A stretch of DNA of 52,440 bases from assembly GCA_934169725.1 (NCBI GenBank), contig CAKPOF010000007.1, positions 1 through 52,440 on the forward strand, read 5' to 3'. Source of the stretch: an uncultured Clostridia bacterium. Lineage in GTDB: Bacteria; Bacillota; Clostridia; TANB77; CAG-508. The notes under the pieces are model-generated. The model was given only the letters and a program-made list of their open reading frames with translations. It had not been told where the DNA came from and searched no databases. Positions 34,895 to 43,968 of the stretch are shown piece by piece. Each line of letters opens with the position of its first letter. The first letter of the stretch is position 1. The position numbers and the translations under genes are program-made.

Positions 34895-35002
34895 TTTTCA
34901 ATATTTATTACTACAATAAATATTGAAAAATTTATCATTTTCTTTTTAATGTTTTCGAAACAAAGATAATATATATTATAAATATATATTTTTCTTTGTT
35001 TC
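34895..35002. other. two hairpins in the secY-adk gap
   Basis: TTTTCAATATTTATT pairs perfectly with AATAAATATTGAAAA (34895-34909 and 34915-34929). GAAACAAAGA pairs with TCTTTGTTTC (34957-34966 and 34993-35002). Neither has a T run on the minus strand. They may be RNA processing or stability elements that set secY apart from adk. Confidence 0.5.
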
Positions 35003-35011
35003 AAACATAAT

Positions 35012-36334
35012 CTATTTCTCTAAAAATCCTTTATAATGTCTCATTGCTAATAGAGATTCTAATTGTTGAACAGTTTCTAACGCAACCCCAACTATAATCA
35101 ATATAGATGTACCTCCAAATGCTATGTTTAAATTAGTAAATCTTAGTAACATAGGTAAAATAGCTATTATTGCTAAGAATAAACCACCAAAACATGTCAA
35201 TTTAGAAATAACTGATGATAAATATTCTGTTGTTGGTTTTCCTGCTCTAATTCCTGGAATAAATCCACCATTTTTCTTAATATTATTTGATACTTCTGCT
35301 GGATTAAATGTAGCATAAGTATAGAAAAATGTAAATCCTAAAATTAGTAATAAGTATACTATTGCATTTGCTATTGAATATCCAATACCAACTTGTGAAG
35401 TTGATGTAGCTATTGAAAATTTATATAGTCCTGCTAAAAATCCAGATTGATTTGCAATATCTTTTACAAATATTTGTATAATCATTGCTGGAAATGTCAT
35501 AAAAGATGAAGCAAATATTATTGGCATAACACCTGCCATTGCAAGTTTTAAAGGTATATGTGTATTTTGTGCACCTACCATTTTTCTACCAACAACTTTT
35601 TTTGAATATTGTACTGGTATTCTTCTTTCAGCTTGTTGAACAAATACAACACCTGTAACTAATATAATAGCTCCTAAGATTACTCCTAAAGCTGTTAATA
35701 ATCCAGTAGTACTAAATGTTCCATCTTTCATTATAAGGTTCCAAACACCAACAACTCCACTTGGTAATCCAGAAATAATTCCTACAAAAATTAATAGTGA
35801 AATTCCGTTTCCAACTCCCTTGTTAGTAATTTGATCACCTAACCACATTAGTATTGATGTACCTGCAACTAGTCCAGTTACAACTAATGCTCCTGTTAAA
35901 AATGTATTATCAACAAATATTCCTGTTGATTTATATGATACATATATTCCAATTGATTCAACTAAGGCTAAAACAATAGTTAATATTTTTGTATATCTAT
36001 TAACTTTTTGTCTTCCTGTTTCTCCACCTTCTTTAGTTAATCTTTCTAATGAAGGTATAATCATTGCTAACAATTGTATAACAATTGATGCGGTAATGTA
36101 AGGACTTACAGACATTGCAAAAACAGAAAATCTAGAAAAAGCACCTCCAGAAACCATATCAATTAATCCTGAGATTCCTTGATTATTACCCATAGTTTCA
36201 TTTAATGTTATACTATTTACTCCTGGAACTGTTATATAACATCCTAATCTAAATACTACAATTAGTAATAATGTATATAATAATCTTTTTCTTACATCTG
36301 GTGTCTTTAATGCGTTTTTTAATGTTTTAAACAA
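35012..36334 (-). CDS. secY: protein translocase channel SecY
   Basis: SecY forms the protein-conducting channel of the inner membrane. The 440-residue protein has ten hydrophobic segments. Family signatures are PGVNSITLNE, SGGAFSRFSVFAMSVSPYIT and VQQAERRIPVQYSKKVVG. It starts one base past the rplO stop codon, so the two are translationally coupled. Confidence 0.98.
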   Translation of the reverse strand: MFKTLKNALKTPDVRKRLLYTLLLIVVFRLGCYITVPGVNSITLNETMGNNQGISGLIDMVSGGAFSRFSVFAMSVSPYITASIVIQLLAMIIPSLERLTKEGGETGRQKVNRYTKILTIVLALVESIGIYVSYKSTGIFVDNTFLTGALVVTGLVAGTSILMWLGDQITNKGVGNGISLLIFVGIISGLPSGVVGVWNLIMKDGTFSTTGLLTALGVILGAIILVTGVVFVQQAERRIPVQYSKKVVGRKMVGAQNTHIPLKLAMAGVMPIIFASSFMTFPAMIIQIFVKDIANQSGFLAGLYKFSIATSTSQVGIGYSIANAIVYLLLILGFTFFYTYATFNPAEVSNNIKKNGGFIPGIRAGKPTTEYLSSVISKLTCFGGLFLAIIAILPMLLRFTNLNIAFGGTSILIIVGVALETVQQLESLLAMRHYKGFLEK

Positions 36335-36769
36335 TTAAATCACCTCAGCCTTTCCGCCTAAAGCTTCGATTTCTTCTTTTGCTTTTGCTGTAAATCTTTT
36401 GGCTTTTATATTTAATTTTTTGTCTAATTTTCCTGTAGCTAATACTACTATTCCGTCATTTATTTTTCCAATAATTCCTTCTTCTAAAAGAGTTTCAGCT
36501 GTAACATCTGTTGCTTTTGATAAGTTAAGCATTTTTAATGTTACTTCTGTGTAAGTTTTAGCATGGATATTTGTAAATCCTCTCTTTGGTAATCTTCTAT
36601 ATAATGGTGTTTGACCACCTTCAAATCCTCTTCTTACTCCTCCACCAGATCTAGCTTTTTGTCCTTTATGACCTCTACCTGATGTTTTACCATTTCCTGA
36701 TGCCATACCACGACCTACTCTATTTCTCTTTACTTTACCTACAGCTGGTTTTAATTCACCTAGTTTCAT
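36335..36769 (-). CDS. rplO: 50S ribosomal protein L15
   Basis: The start at 36769 (MKLGELKPAVGKVKRNRVGR) fits L15, with GGAGG about 11 bases upstream; the frame is open to 36790. The Gly-rich region GRGMASGNGKTSGRGHKGQK is typical. The length is 144 residues. It directly follows rpsE; the rpmD gene usually found between them is missing. Confidence 0.96.
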   Translation of the reverse strand: MKLGELKPAVGKVKRNRVGRGMASGNGKTSGRGHKGQKARSGGGVRRGFEGGQTPLYRRLPKRGFTNIHAKTYTEVTLKMLNLSKATDVTAETLLEEGIIGKINDGIVVLATGKLDKKLNIKAKRFTAKAKEEIEALGGKAEVI

Positions 36770-36809
36770 TACTCTTTGCACCTCCTTCAATTATTTACCT
36801 TTTTTATAA

Positions 36810-37295
36810 TTATAATATATCTTCTACTTTTTTCCCTCTTTTTTTAGCTACTTGTTCAATTGTTTGCATTGATTTTAATCCTTCTAGTGTAGCATAAACA
36901 ACATTTCTTGGATTATTTGTACCAATAACTTTTGTTCTTATGTTTTTGTAACCTGCTAATTCCAATACTGGTCTAACACTACCTCCTGCAATTAATCCAG
37001 TACCTATTACAGCTGGTTTTAACATAACTTTGGCACTACCAAATTTACCAATATATTCATGAGGTATTGATGTATCTACGATTGGTACTTCAATTAAATT
37101 CTTTTTAGCTTCTTGAATAGCTTTTTTTATTGCATCTGGTACTTCAGCTGCTTTACCATTACCAACACCAACATGTCCGTTCTCATCACCAACAACTACA
37201 ACTGCACTAAATCTAAAAGTTCTACCACCTTTAACAACTTTAGCAACTCTGTTGATAGCAACAACTTTTTCTTTTAATTCATTCTTTTCTTCCAT
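36810..37295 (-). CDS. rpsE: 30S ribosomal protein S5
   Basis: S5 lies near the mRNA entry channel and affects accuracy. The core motifs are INRVAKVVKGGRTFRFSAVV, GVGNGKAAEVPDAI and the C-terminal AGGSVRPVLELAGYKNIRTK. It has 161 residues. It is followed by rplO with a gap of 40 bases that is too small to hold rpmD. Confidence 0.98.
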   Translation of the reverse strand: MEEKNELKEKVVAINRVAKVVKGGRTFRFSAVVVVGDENGHVGVGNGKAAEVPDAIKKAIQEAKKNLIEVPIVDTSIPHEYIGKFGSAKVMLKPAVIGTGLIAGGSVRPVLELAGYKNIRTKVIGTNNPRNVVYATLEGLKSMQTIEQVAKKRGKKVEDIL

Positions 37296-37324
37296 CGGTT
37301 TTGTTTTCCCTCCTTCTTTATTTA

Positions 37325-37684
37325 TTAGAATTTCAATCCGCCTTGTCTAGCAGCTTCTGCTAATTCTTTAACTACACCATGATATATGTATCCACCACGG
37401 TCAAAGACTACTTCTGTTATTTTATTATCGGCAGCTCTTTTTGCTATTAAAGTTCCAACTTCTTTTGCAGCTTCTTTATTAGCATATTTTGTTTTTATTT
37501 CTTTGTCTAATGTTGATGCTTGTACTAAAGTTTTTCCAGCAACATCATCTATAATTTGAACATATATATTACTATTACTTCTATAAATACATAGTCTTGG
37601 TCTTTCTGCTGTTCCAGATATTTTTCTTCTTACACGAATATGTCTTCTTCGTCTTTCCATTTTTCTATCTGTTTTCTTTACCAT
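37325..37684 (-). CDS. rplR: 50S ribosomal protein L18
   Basis: L18 binds 5S rRNA. Family motifs are RKISGTAERPRLCIYRSNSN, IYVQIIDDVAGKTL and the C-terminal FDRGGYIYHGVVKELAEAAR. It has 119 residues and lies between rplF and rpsE. Confidence 0.98.
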   Translation of the reverse strand: MVKKTDRKMERRRRHIRVRRKISGTAERPRLCIYRSNSNIYVQIIDDVAGKTLVQASTLDKEIKTKYANKEAAKEVGTLIAKRAADNKITEVVFDRGGYIYHGVVKELAEAARQGGLKF

Positions 37685-37735
37685 TTTCCATTACTCCTTT
37701 CTAGATTTTAAATCTATATTTAAATTCTATTAGTT

Positions 37736-38272
37736 CTATTTACCTGTTTTACCTTCTTTACGTCTAATAACTTCATCAGCATATTTAATACCTTTACCTC
37801 TATATACTTCTGGTGGTCTTTTTGTTCTAACTTCTGCAGCTGTTTGACCTACTAATTCTTTATCAATTCCTTTTACTATAATTGTGTTAGCATTTGGAAC
37901 ATCAAAAGTAATTCCTTCAGGTGCTTCAAATATTACTGGGTGAGAATATCCAAGTGTTAGGTTTAAGTTATTACCTTGTTTTACAACTCTGTATCCAACA
38001 CCATTTATTTGTAATTCTTTGCTATACATTTCTGTTACACCAATTATCATATTATTAATTAAAGTTCTTGTTAAGCCATGTAAACTTCTATTTTTCTTTT
38101 CATCATTGCTTCTTGAAACTTTAATTACATTTCCATCTAATTCTATAGAAATATTTTTATCAAATTCTTTTTCTAATGTACCTTTTGGTCCTGTTACTGT
38201 AACTTTTTGTCCTTCAACTTTTACTGTAACTTCTGATGGTACTGTAATTGGTTTATTTCCTATTCTTGACAT
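37736..38272 (-). CDS. rplF: 50S ribosomal protein L6
   Basis: L6 lies near the factor-binding stalk base. It starts SRIGNKPITVPSEVTV and carries the L6 signature KRPPEVYRGKGIKYADEVI near the C-terminus. It has 178 residues, typical. Confidence 0.98.
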   Translation of the reverse strand: MSRIGNKPITVPSEVTVKVEGQKVTVTGPKGTLEKEFDKNISIELDGNVIKVSRSNDEKKNRSLHGLTRTLINNMIIGVTEMYSKELQINGVGYRVVKQGNNLNLTLGYSHPVIFEAPEGITFDVPNANTIIVKGIDKELVGQTAAEVRTKRPPEVYRGKGIKYADEVIRRKEGKTGK

Positions 38273-38344
38273 TTAGGTTTTCCTCCTTCTTCTTTTATGT
38301 CATGGGTTTTCCCATTATACTTATATATTTAAATCTATTAAGTA

Positions 38345-38743
38345 TTACCATACATATGCTAATACTTCTCCACCGATTCCTAGTTCTCTTGCTTCTTTAT
38401 CTGTTTTTAAACCTTTTGATGTTGAAATAATTGCTATTCCTAAACCGTTTAATACTTTTGGTAATTCTTCTTTTGATGCATATACTCTTAAACCTGGTTT
38501 ACTAATTCTTTTTAATCCATCAATAACTCTTGTACCTTTTTCGTCATATTTTAATGTAACTCTTATTATCCCTTGAGTATCATCTTTTATTTCTTCAAAA
38601 GATTTTATATAACCTTCTTTAAACAATATTTCAGCTATACCTAATTTCATTTTTGAAGCTGGTATATCAACTGTTTTATGTTTAGAACTGTTTGCATTTC
38701 TAATTCTTGTTAACATATCTGCTATTGGATCTGTAATGTTCAT
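38345..38743 (-). CDS. rpsH: 30S ribosomal protein S8
   Basis: S8 is a primary 16S binder and in E. coli represses the spc operon. It starts DPIADMLTRIRNANSSKHKT and ends with STSKGLKTDKEARELGIGGE. It has 132 residues. Confidence 0.98.
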   Translation of the reverse strand: MNITDPIADMLTRIRNANSSKHKTVDIPASKMKLGIAEILFKEGYIKSFEEIKDDTQGIIRVTLKYDEKGTRVIDGLKRISKPGLRVYASKEELPKVLNGLGIAIISTSKGLKTDKEARELGIGGEVLAYVW

Positions 38744-38787
38744 CTATTACTTACCTCCTTTTCATCTTTTTTTTTTTTATTTATATA

Positions 38788-38973
38788 TTACCAGCTAGCT
38801 TTTTTAACTCCTGGTATTTCTCCTTTATGAGCTAATTCTCTAAAACATACACGGCATATTCCATATTTTCTTATATATGCATGTGGTCTACCACATAATT
38901 TACATCTGTTATATTCTCTTGTTTTATATTTTTGTGGTCTTGCTTGTTTTATTTTCATTGCTTTCTTAGCCAT
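38788..38973 (-). CDS. rpsN: 30S ribosomal protein S14, zinc-binding type
   Basis: The 61-residue form has the zinc cysteines CKLCGRPHAYIRKYGICRVC and the terminal GEIPGVKKASW. This short zinc-containing type is the usual housekeeping S14 of Firmicutes. Confidence 0.98.
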   Translation of the reverse strand: MAKKAMKIKQARPQKYKTREYNRCKLCGRPHAYIRKYGICRVCFRELAHKGEIPGVKKASW

Positions 38974-38994
38974 AGTTTTACTCCTTTCCTTTGA

Positions 38995-39534
38995 CTAATT
39001 TTTGAAAGGCATTCCCATTAATTTTAATAACTCTTTAGCTTCTTCATCTGTTTCAGCTGTAGTTACAAAAATTATATCCATACCTCTTAATTTATCAACT
39101 TTATCGTATTCGATTTCAGGGAATATTAATTGCTCTTTTATACCCATTGCATAATTTCCTCTTCCATCGAAAGAATTTGCTGATACACCTCTAAAATCTC
39201 TAACTCTTGGAAGTGCTACATTAAATAATTTATATACAAAATCATACATTTTATCTGATCTTAATGTAACTTTACATCCAACGTTAACACCTTCTCTTAA
39301 TTTAAATGCTGCTATTGATTTTTTTGCTTTTGTTACAATTGGTTTTTGACCTGTAATTTGCATTAAATCTTTCATAGCATTTTCTAATGATTTAGGATTT
39401 TCTTTTACATCTCCTAATCCTATATTTATAACAACTTTATCAATTTTTGGAACTTGCATTGTTGATTTATATTCAAATTTTTTCATTAATGCTGGGACTA
39501 CTTCTTTTTCATATTGTTCTCTTAATTTTTCCAT
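38995..39534 (-). CDS. rplE: 50S ribosomal protein L5
   Basis: L5 binds 5S rRNA and contacts the P-site tRNA. Family motifs are VPKIDKVVINIGLGD, FKLREGVNVGCKVTLR and the RVRDFRGVSANSFDGRGNYA stretch. It has 179 residues. Confidence 0.98.
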   Translation of the reverse strand: MEKLREQYEKEVVPALMKKFEYKSTMQVPKIDKVVINIGLGDVKENPKSLENAMKDLMQITGQKPIVTKAKKSIAAFKLREGVNVGCKVTLRSDKMYDFVYKLFNVALPRVRDFRGVSANSFDGRGNYAMGIKEQLIFPEIEYDKVDKLRGMDIIFVTTAETDEEAKELLKLMGMPFKN

Positions 39535-39560
39535 TTTGTTTTAATCCTCCTTTCTCTTAA

Positions 39561-39869
39561 CTATTTTAATTCTGCACCGCATTTTTTACAAACACGAATT
39601 TTTTCATCTTTTTTCATACTATATCCAATTTTTGTTGCTTTTCCGCATTTTGAGCAAACGATATTTACTTTAGATGCTGGTATAGCACATTCTACTGATA
39701 TAATTCCACTTTCATCTCCTTGTTTTCTGGCTTTAACATGTTTTTTTCTTACATTAACGCCTTTAACAACGATTTTATCATTTTTTGGTATTACTTCTAA
39801 TACTTCTCCTGTTTTACCTTTATCATTTCCTGATAAAACTTGGATATTATCGCCTTTCTTTATTCTCAT
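39561..39869 (-). CDS. rplX: 50S ribosomal protein L24
   Basis: L24 is an assembly initiator with an N-terminal KOW motif (KKGDNIQVLSGNDKGKTGEV). The C-terminus has four cysteines (VCSKCGKATK, VCKKCGAELK) arranged like a zinc ribbon, as in many Gram-positive L24 proteins. It has 102 residues. Confidence 0.97.
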   Translation of the reverse strand: MRIKKGDNIQVLSGNDKGKTGEVLEVIPKNDKIVVKGVNVRKKHVKARKQGDESGIISVECAIPASKVNIVCSKCGKATKIGYSMKKDEKIRVCKKCGAELK

Positions 39870-39893
39870 CAGAGACTGCCTCCTTTTCTTTAA

Positions 39894-40262
39894 TTATAAA
39901 ACTTCTGGAGCTAAAGATAATATTTTCATATAATCTTTCTCTCTTAACTCTCTTGCAACTGGTCCGAAAATACGAGTTCCTTTTGGAGTTCCGTCTTCTT
40001 TTATTATAACAGCTGCGTTTTCATCAAATTTTATATATGAACCATCTGCTCTTCTTAGACCTTTTTTAGATCTAACAACAACAGCTTTTACAACATCACC
40101 TTTTTTTACAACGCCACCTGGTGTTGCTGATTTAACAGAAGCAACTATAATATCACCGATATTACATGTTTTTCTGTAAGAACCACCTAAACATCTAATG
40201 CACATTATTTCTTTTGCACCTGTATTATCTGCTACTTTTAATCTTGTTTGTTGTTGTATCAT
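39894..40262 (-). CDS. rplN: 50S ribosomal protein L14
   Basis: L14 lies at the subunit interface. It starts MIQQQTRLKVADNTGAKEIM and carries RADGSYIKFDENAAVII and GTRIFGPVARELR. It has 122 residues, typical. Confidence 0.98.
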   Translation of the reverse strand: MIQQQTRLKVADNTGAKEIMCIRCLGGSYRKTCNIGDIIVASVKSATPGGVVKKGDVVKAVVVRSKKGLRRADGSYIKFDENAAVIIKEDGTPKGTRIFGPVARELREKDYMKILSLAPEVL

Positions 40263-40328
40263 TTTTTGGTTCCTCCCTTCCTATTCGTTTTTATTGTAAT
40301 CAGATATCTATATCTTCATTATTTTATA

Positions 40329-40592
40329 TTATTTCAAATCTGCTTTTTCTAAAACTTCAACAACTCTCCATCTCTTATCTTTAGAAAGTGGTCTTGTTTC
40401 CATTACTTTAACTTTATCACCGATTTGGCATACATTCTCTTCATCATGAGCTTTTAATTTATATGTTCTTTTTACTGTTTTTCCATATACACCATGGCTC
40501 ACATTTGTTTCTACTGCTACTACTACTGTCTTATCCATTTTGTTTGATTTAACAGTTCCAACCATAACTTTACGAAGATTTCTTTCTTCCAT
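40329..40592 (-). CDS. rpsQ: 30S ribosomal protein S17
   Basis: S17 is an OB-fold primary binder of 16S rRNA. Motifs are GTVKSNKMDKTVVVAVETNV and GDKVKVMETRPLSKDKRWRV. It has 87 residues. Confidence 0.98.
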   Translation of the reverse strand: MEERNLRKVMVGTVKSNKMDKTVVVAVETNVSHGVYGKTVKRTYKLKAHDEENVCQIGDKVKVMETRPLSKDKRWRVVEVLEKADLK

Positions 40593-40607
40593 GTGGATTT
40601 CTCCTTT

Positions 40608-40811
40608 CTATTTTTTATTTTCTGCTATTTTTCTTTCTGTTAATACTGTATTTATTTTAGCTATATCTCTTTTTACTTCTTTTATCTTCATAGGATTATC
40701 TAATCCATGTGTAGCTAAACTAAATTTTAATTTGAATAATTCTGTTTTTAGTTCACCTAATTCTTTTTCTAGCTCTGGTGAAGACATTTCTCTTATTTTA
40801 TTTATCTTCAT
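40608..40811 (-). CDS. rpmC: 50S ribosomal protein L29
   Basis: L29 is a helical hairpin protein near the tunnel exit. The probable start at 40811 (MKINKIREMSSPELEKELGE) overlaps the end of rplP by 14 bases. In-frame ATGs at 40814 and 40820 are alternatives. SLATHGLDNPMKIKEVKRDI matches the family. Confidence 0.94.
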   Translation of the reverse strand: MKINKIREMSSPELEKELGELKTELFKLKFSLATHGLDNPMKIKEVKRDIAKINTVLTERKIAENKK

Positions 40812-41241
40812 CATTATCACCTACCTTTTCAGTTTCTCTTGCTATAACTTTTGTTTTATTAGGTAGTTTATTCATAGCAAGTCTTAAAGCTTCTCTAGCA
40901 GTTTCTTCTGGTACACCAGCTATTTCAAACATTACTCTTCCTGGTTTTACAACTGCTACCCAATATTCAGGAGCACCTTTACCTTTACCCATACGAGTAC
41001 CTATTGGTTTTGAAGTGATTGGTTTATCTGGGAATATTTTGATCCAAACTTTACCACCTCTTTTTATATAACGTGTCATTGCAATACGGGCTGCTTCTAT
41101 TTGGTTACCTGTAATTAATCCAGCTGTTACTGCTTGAATTCCGAATTCACCTTCTGTAACTTTATTTCCTCTTGTTGCTTTTCCTCTCATTCTACCTTTT
41201 TGCATTTTTCTAAATTTTGATCTTTTTGGCATTAATGGCAT
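40798..41241 (-). CDS. rplP: 50S ribosomal protein L16
   Basis: L16 organises the A site and the peptidyl transferase region. Motifs are MPKRSKFRKMQKGRMRGKAT, RYIKRGGKVWIKIFPDKPIT and MGKGKGAPEYWVAVVKPGRV. It has 147 residues. Its start overlaps the rpsC stop by one base. Confidence 0.98.
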   Translation of the reverse strand: MPLMPKRSKFRKMQKGRMRGKATRGNKVTEGEFGIQAVTAGLITGNQIEAARIAMTRYIKRGGKVWIKIFPDKPITSKPIGTRMGKGKGAPEYWVAVVKPGRVMFEIAGVPEETAREALRLAMNKLPNKTKVIARETEKVGDNDEDK

Positions 41242-41897
41242 TATTTGTCTCCTCCTTCCTCTTGTTTAGTAGGAAGAACTTCACCTTTATATATCCATAC
41301 TTTTACACCGATTTTTCCATATGTTGTATCTGCTTCTGCAAATCCATAATCAATATCAGCTCTTAAAGTTTGTAATGGAATATTTCCTTCTTTATAAAAT
41401 TCAGTTCTAGCCATATCAGCTCCACCTAATCTTCCAGATACTGCAGTTTTTATTCCTAAAGCACCTGCTTTCATAGATTTTTGCATACATTGTTTCATAG
41501 CTCTTCTGAATGAAATTCTTCTTTCCAATTGTCCGGCAATATTTTCTGCTACTAATTGAGCATCTGTATCAATATTTTTTACCTCAACAATATTTAAATT
41601 AACATCTTTTCCTATTAATTTAGCTAATTCAACTTTTAAGCTTTCTGCTCCTGCTCCACCTTTTCCAATTACGATTCCTGGTTTTGCAGTATATAAATTA
41701 ACTTTTACAGCTTTTGCTGTTCTTTCTATCTCAATTTTAGAAATTCCAGCAGTATATAATTTTTTCTTTAAAAATTTACGGATTTTTTGATCTTCTACTA
41801 AATAATCTGCAAAGTTTCTAGAATCTGCATACCATTTAGAGTTCCAATCTTTTATTATTCCAACTCTAACACCTGTTGGATGTACTTTTTGTCCCAT
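41241..41897 (-). CDS. rpsC: 30S ribosomal protein S3
   Basis: S3 lines the mRNA entry and has a KH domain (KPGIVIGKGGAGAESLKVEL). The start GQKVHPTGVRVGIIKDWNSK and the C-terminal YGKIGVKVWIYKGEVLP are typical. It has 218 residues. Confidence 0.98.
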   Translation of the reverse strand: MGQKVHPTGVRVGIIKDWNSKWYADSRNFADYLVEDQKIRKFLKKKLYTAGISKIEIERTAKAVKVNLYTAKPGIVIGKGGAGAESLKVELAKLIGKDVNLNIVEVKNIDTDAQLVAENIAGQLERRISFRRAMKQCMQKSMKAGALGIKTAVSGRLGGADMARTEFYKEGNIPLQTLRADIDYGFAEADTTYGKIGVKVWIYKGEVLPTKQEEGGDK

Positions 41898-41917
41898 TTT
41901 TTATGAATCCTCCTTTC

Positions 41918-42280
41918 CTATTTGTCATCTCTTAATACGATTGTTATATGACTTGTTCTTTTTCTTATTCTAACTGCTGAACCTTTTGCAGCTGGTCTAA
42001 TTCTTTTTAATGTTGGACCTTGGTTTGCATAAATTTCAGCAACATATAAATTTTCACGTTTCATATCATGGTTATTTTCAGCATTTGCGATTGCTGATTT
42101 TAATAATTTTTCTATTATTTCTGATGATGCTTTAGGTGTGAATTTTACTATTGCTAAAGCTTCATCAACATTTTTTCCTCTTATTAAGTCAGCTACTATT
42201 TTTACTTTTCTAGCAGAGATTCTTGTATATCTAAGAGTTGCTTTAGCTTCGTTTCTTACTAATGTTTCTTGCTCTTGCAC
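41918..42280 (-). CDS. rplV: 50S ribosomal protein L22
   Basis: L22 reaches into the exit tunnel with a long loop. Motifs are ATLRYTRISARKVKIVADLI and IYANQGPTLKRIRPAAKGSA, then RIRKRTSHITIVL. It has 120 residues. Confidence 0.97.
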   Translation of the reverse strand: MQEQETLVRNEAKATLRYTRISARKVKIVADLIRGKNVDEALAIVKFTPKASSEIIEKLLKSAIANAENNHDMKRENLYVAEIYANQGPTLKRIRPAAKGSAVRIRKRTSHITIVLRDDK

Positions 42281-42342
42281 TTTATTCTACCTCCTTTGGA
42301 CGATTTATCTTGCTTTGATAAAGTCTTTTTATCATTTTTATA

Positions 42343-42624
42343 TTATTTTTTTACTTTAGTTGTTTTTTCTCCTGCATGACCTCTGTATGTTCTTGTAGGA
42401 GCAAATTCACCTAACTTATGACCGATCATTTCTTCTGTAATATAGATTGGAACATGTTTTCTTCCATCATGTACAGCTATTGTATGACCAACCATTTGTG
42501 GATATATTGTTGAAGCTCTTGACCATGTCTTTAAAACATCTTTAGCTCCTGTTTCATTCATAGCTTCTACTCTTTTTAATAATTCAGGTGCTACAAATGG
42601 TTTTTTCTTGCTTGATCTTGACAT
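42343..42624 (-). CDS. rpsS: 30S ribosomal protein S19
   Basis: The start at 42624 (MSRSSKKKPFVAPELLKRVE) fits S19, with GGAGGA upstream. The frame is open to 42753 and overlaps rplB, but that part is not expected to be translated. HTIAVHDGRKHVPIYITEEM and GHKLGEFAPTRTYRGH are family motifs. It has 93 residues. Confidence 0.97.
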   Translation of the reverse strand: MSRSSKKKPFVAPELLKRVEAMNETGAKDVLKTWSRASTIYPQMVGHTIAVHDGRKHVPIYITEEMIGHKLGEFAPTRTYRGHAGEKTTKVKK

Positions 42625-42688
42625 CGATTTTTCCTCCTTCTTCGAGGGATATGGGGATTTTAAAAACATAACCCCATTCCGCAAAATA

Positions 42689-43516
42689 TTATTTTCTTCT
42701 CTTAACGATAAATTTATTTGATAATTTCTTTTTATTTCTTGTTTTATATCCAAGTGCTGGTTTACCCCAAGGAGTCATTGGCCCTGCGTGTCCTACTGGA
42801 GCTTTACCTTCACCACCACCATGAGGGTGATCTACTGGGTTCATTACAGAACCTCTAACTGTTGGTCTGATACCCATATGTCTTTTTCTACCAGCTTTTC
42901 CTATTTTTACATTTTCGTGGTCACTGTTTCCAATTACACCTATTGTAGCTCTACATCTAGCTAATATTAATCTCATTTCTCCTGATGGTAATCTTACATG
43001 AGCATATTTACCTTCTTTAGCCATTAATTGTGCACTTTGACCTGCAGCTTTAGCTAATTTTCCACCTTGTTTAGGATTTAATTCGATATTATGAATTAAT
43101 GTACCAACTGGTATACTGCTAATAGGCATACAATTTCCTGGTTTAATATCTGCAGTTTCTCCAGATATTACTTTATCTCCATCTTTTAATCCTTGTGGTG
43201 CTAATATATATGCTTTTTCTCCATCTTCATATTGGATTAATGCAATATTTGCACTTCTGTTTGGATCATATTCTATACCGATAACAGTTGCTTCCATGTT
43301 ATCTTTATTTCTTTTAAAATCTATTATTCTATATTTTTGTCTATTTCCACCACCTTGGTGTCTTACTGTTATTCTACCATATGAGTTTCTACCTGCATTT
43401 TTCTTTTTCTTAGCAAGTAATGATTTTTCAGGAGTTTTCTTTGTTATTTCTGAAAAGTCTGAAACAGTCATATTTCTTCTTGATGGTGTATATGGTTTGA
43501 AATGTTTCATTCCCAT
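42689..43516 (-). CDS. rplB: 50S ribosomal protein L2
   Basis: L2 is essential for subunit joining and peptidyl transfer. The start at 43516 (MGMKHFKPYTPSRRNMTVSD) fits the family. GRITVRHQGGGNRQKYRIID and the C-terminal MNPVDHPHGGGEGKAPVGHA with the conserved His are present. It has 275 residues. An upstream ATG at 43567 is in frame but not supported. Confidence 0.97.
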   Translation of the reverse strand: MGMKHFKPYTPSRRNMTVSDFSEITKKTPEKSLLAKKKKNAGRNSYGRITVRHQGGGNRQKYRIIDFKRNKDNMEATVIGIEYDPNRSANIALIQYEDGEKAYILAPQGLKDGDKVISGETADIKPGNCMPISSIPVGTLIHNIELNPKQGGKLAKAAGQSAQLMAKEGKYAHVRLPSGEMRLILARCRATIGVIGNSDHENVKIGKAGRKRHMGIRPTVRGSVMNPVDHPHGGGEGKAPVGHAGPMTPWGKPALGYKTRNKKKLSNKFIVKRRK

Positions 43517-43620
43517 TTTTCTTTTCTCCTTTTTATATTTCATATATTTACGGTTTTTTTCCTGCACCGTATTACAGATATTCTTTATTTTCCGGGGTCT
43601 TTCCCGATAATTTATTAAAA

Positions 43621-43968
43621 TTAAGCTCCCATAAATTCTTCAATACTATCTTTGTATTTTTTAGAAACTTTAACTTCTTTTCCGCCTTTAGTTAAATATT
43701 TTTCATCTGATGGGTTAGTATCAATTGTAACAATTGCTTTTTTCCAGTCAGATGTTTTTCCTACATGATATCCAACTCTTTTTTTCTTTCCATTTACTTT
43801 CATAGTGTTTACTTTTAAAACTTTTACTTCAAAAAGTTTTTCTACAGCTTTTGCTATTTCAACTTTTGTTGCTTTTTTATTTACTTTGAAAGTGTATTTA
43901 CCTTCTTGTAATTGGTCATTACTTTTTTCAGTAACAACTGGTGCTAATATAATTTCTTCTGGTAACAT
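43621..43968 (-). CDS. rplW: 50S ribosomal protein L23
   Basis: L23 lies at the tunnel exit and docks SRP and trigger factor. Motifs are ILAPVVTEKSNDQLQEGKYT and FEVKVLKVNTMKVNGKKKRV. It has 115 residues. Its start overlaps the rplD stop by one base. Confidence 0.97.
   Translation of the reverse strand: MLPEEIILAPVVTEKSNDQLQEGKYTFKVNKKATKVEIAKAVEKLFEVKVLKVNTMKVNGKKKRVGYHVGKTSDWKKAIVTIDTNPSDEKYLTKGGKEVKVSKKYKDSIEEFMGA

Noticed and set aside
36335..36790. A short rpmD hidden in the rpsE-rplO gap
   Set aside because: The 40-base gap cannot encode L30, and the 5' extension of the rplO frame shows no L30 similarity.
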